A stretch of 7,421 nt of DNA, taken from NCBI GenBank assembly GCA_947371415.1, contig CANBPJ010000083.1, forward strand, positions 1 through 7,421. The letters are read 5' to 3'. Below are positions 7,271 through 7,421 of the stretch, piece by piece (the stretch's first letter is position 1; each line of letters opens with the position of its first letter). Made by a program: the position numbers and the translations under genes. Origin of the DNA: Burkholderiaceae bacterium. GTDB taxonomy: Bacteria; Pseudomonadota; Gammaproteobacteria; Burkholderiales; Burkholderiaceae. The notes under the pieces were generated by a model that was given only the letters and a program-made list of their open reading frames with translations, searched no databases and was not told the DNA's origin.

Positions 7271-7314
7271 AAAAGGCTTCTAGGTCAATTGACTCAGAAG
7301 CCTTTTTGCTTTTT
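7271..7314 (+). terminator. intrinsic terminator of tRNA-fMet
   Basis: AAAAGGCTTCT (7271-7281) pairs perfectly with AGAAGCCTTTT (7296-7306). The stem continues past one mismatch with a G:T pair and GTC/GAC to an AATT loop. T-rich sequence follows (TTTTT at 7303-7307, TTTTT at 7310-7314). This is a strong Rho-independent terminator, only a few bases after the CCA end. The A run on the left arm means it could also work for transcription arriving from the right. Confidence 0.92.
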
Positions 7315-7421
7315 GGTGTGAGGCTTGATTGGATTATCCCCAAATAGGGTCAAGGGCCTATTTTTGTGATGCTGCCCTGCACTATCCTAGGTATTAAGAA
7401 CTTACGCCAATCACATAGATT
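7315..7421. other. right-edge intergenic sequence with a weak stem-loop
   Basis: No gene can be supported here. AAATAGG (7342-7348) pairs with CCTATTT (7357-7363) around an 8-base loop, and the T run reaches 7365. This is weakly terminator-like but AU-rich. On the minus strand one frame is open from the right edge for about 23 codons, ending at a TGA near 7350. It could be the tail of a gene entering from outside or chance. Confidence 0.25.

Overview
This looks like an ordinary chromosomal stretch of a freshwater betaproteobacterium of the Burkholderiaceae, most like Polynucleobacter. That placement rests on the moderate GC content, the dapD-dapE-prmB gene order, and the character of the encoded proteins as I recall them; no search was run. 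I found no mobile element, CRISPR array, defence cassette or clear new system.

The left part is a plus-strand cluster. After about 230 bases of non-coding or ambiguous sequence, with a stem-loop and a perfect TATAAT box, come dapD (233-1060), dapE (1070-2221) and prmB (2270-3166). DapD and DapE carry out two steps of the succinylase branch of lysine and meso-diaminopimelate synthesis. That branch supplies both protein synthesis and the peptidoglycan cross-link. PrmB methylates a glutamine of ribosomal protein L3. A perfect 11-bp hairpin lies over the dapE stop codon.

The middle and right part is a minus-strand cluster that converges on prmB with only 12 bases between the stop codons. Its transcription order is kup (7031-5088), a small exported protein of unknown function (5091-4582), and radA (4543-3179). 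kup encodes a KUP-family potassium uptake permease. The small gene overlaps the kup stop codon by 4 bases. radA encodes a DNA-repair and recombination ATPase. Both the small gene and radA start with TTG, each behind a recognisable Shine-Dalgarno sequence.

At the right end, divergent from kup, is a monocistronic initiator tRNA-fMet gene (7188-7264) with its own extended -10 promoter and a strong intrinsic terminator. The last roughly 100 bases hold only a weak stem-loop and no convincing gene.

The genes are core housekeeping functions: cell-wall and lysine precursors, ribosome modification, DNA repair, potassium homeostasis and translation initiation. The main open points are the small periplasmic protein, the two TTG starts, and the hairpins around the dap genes.
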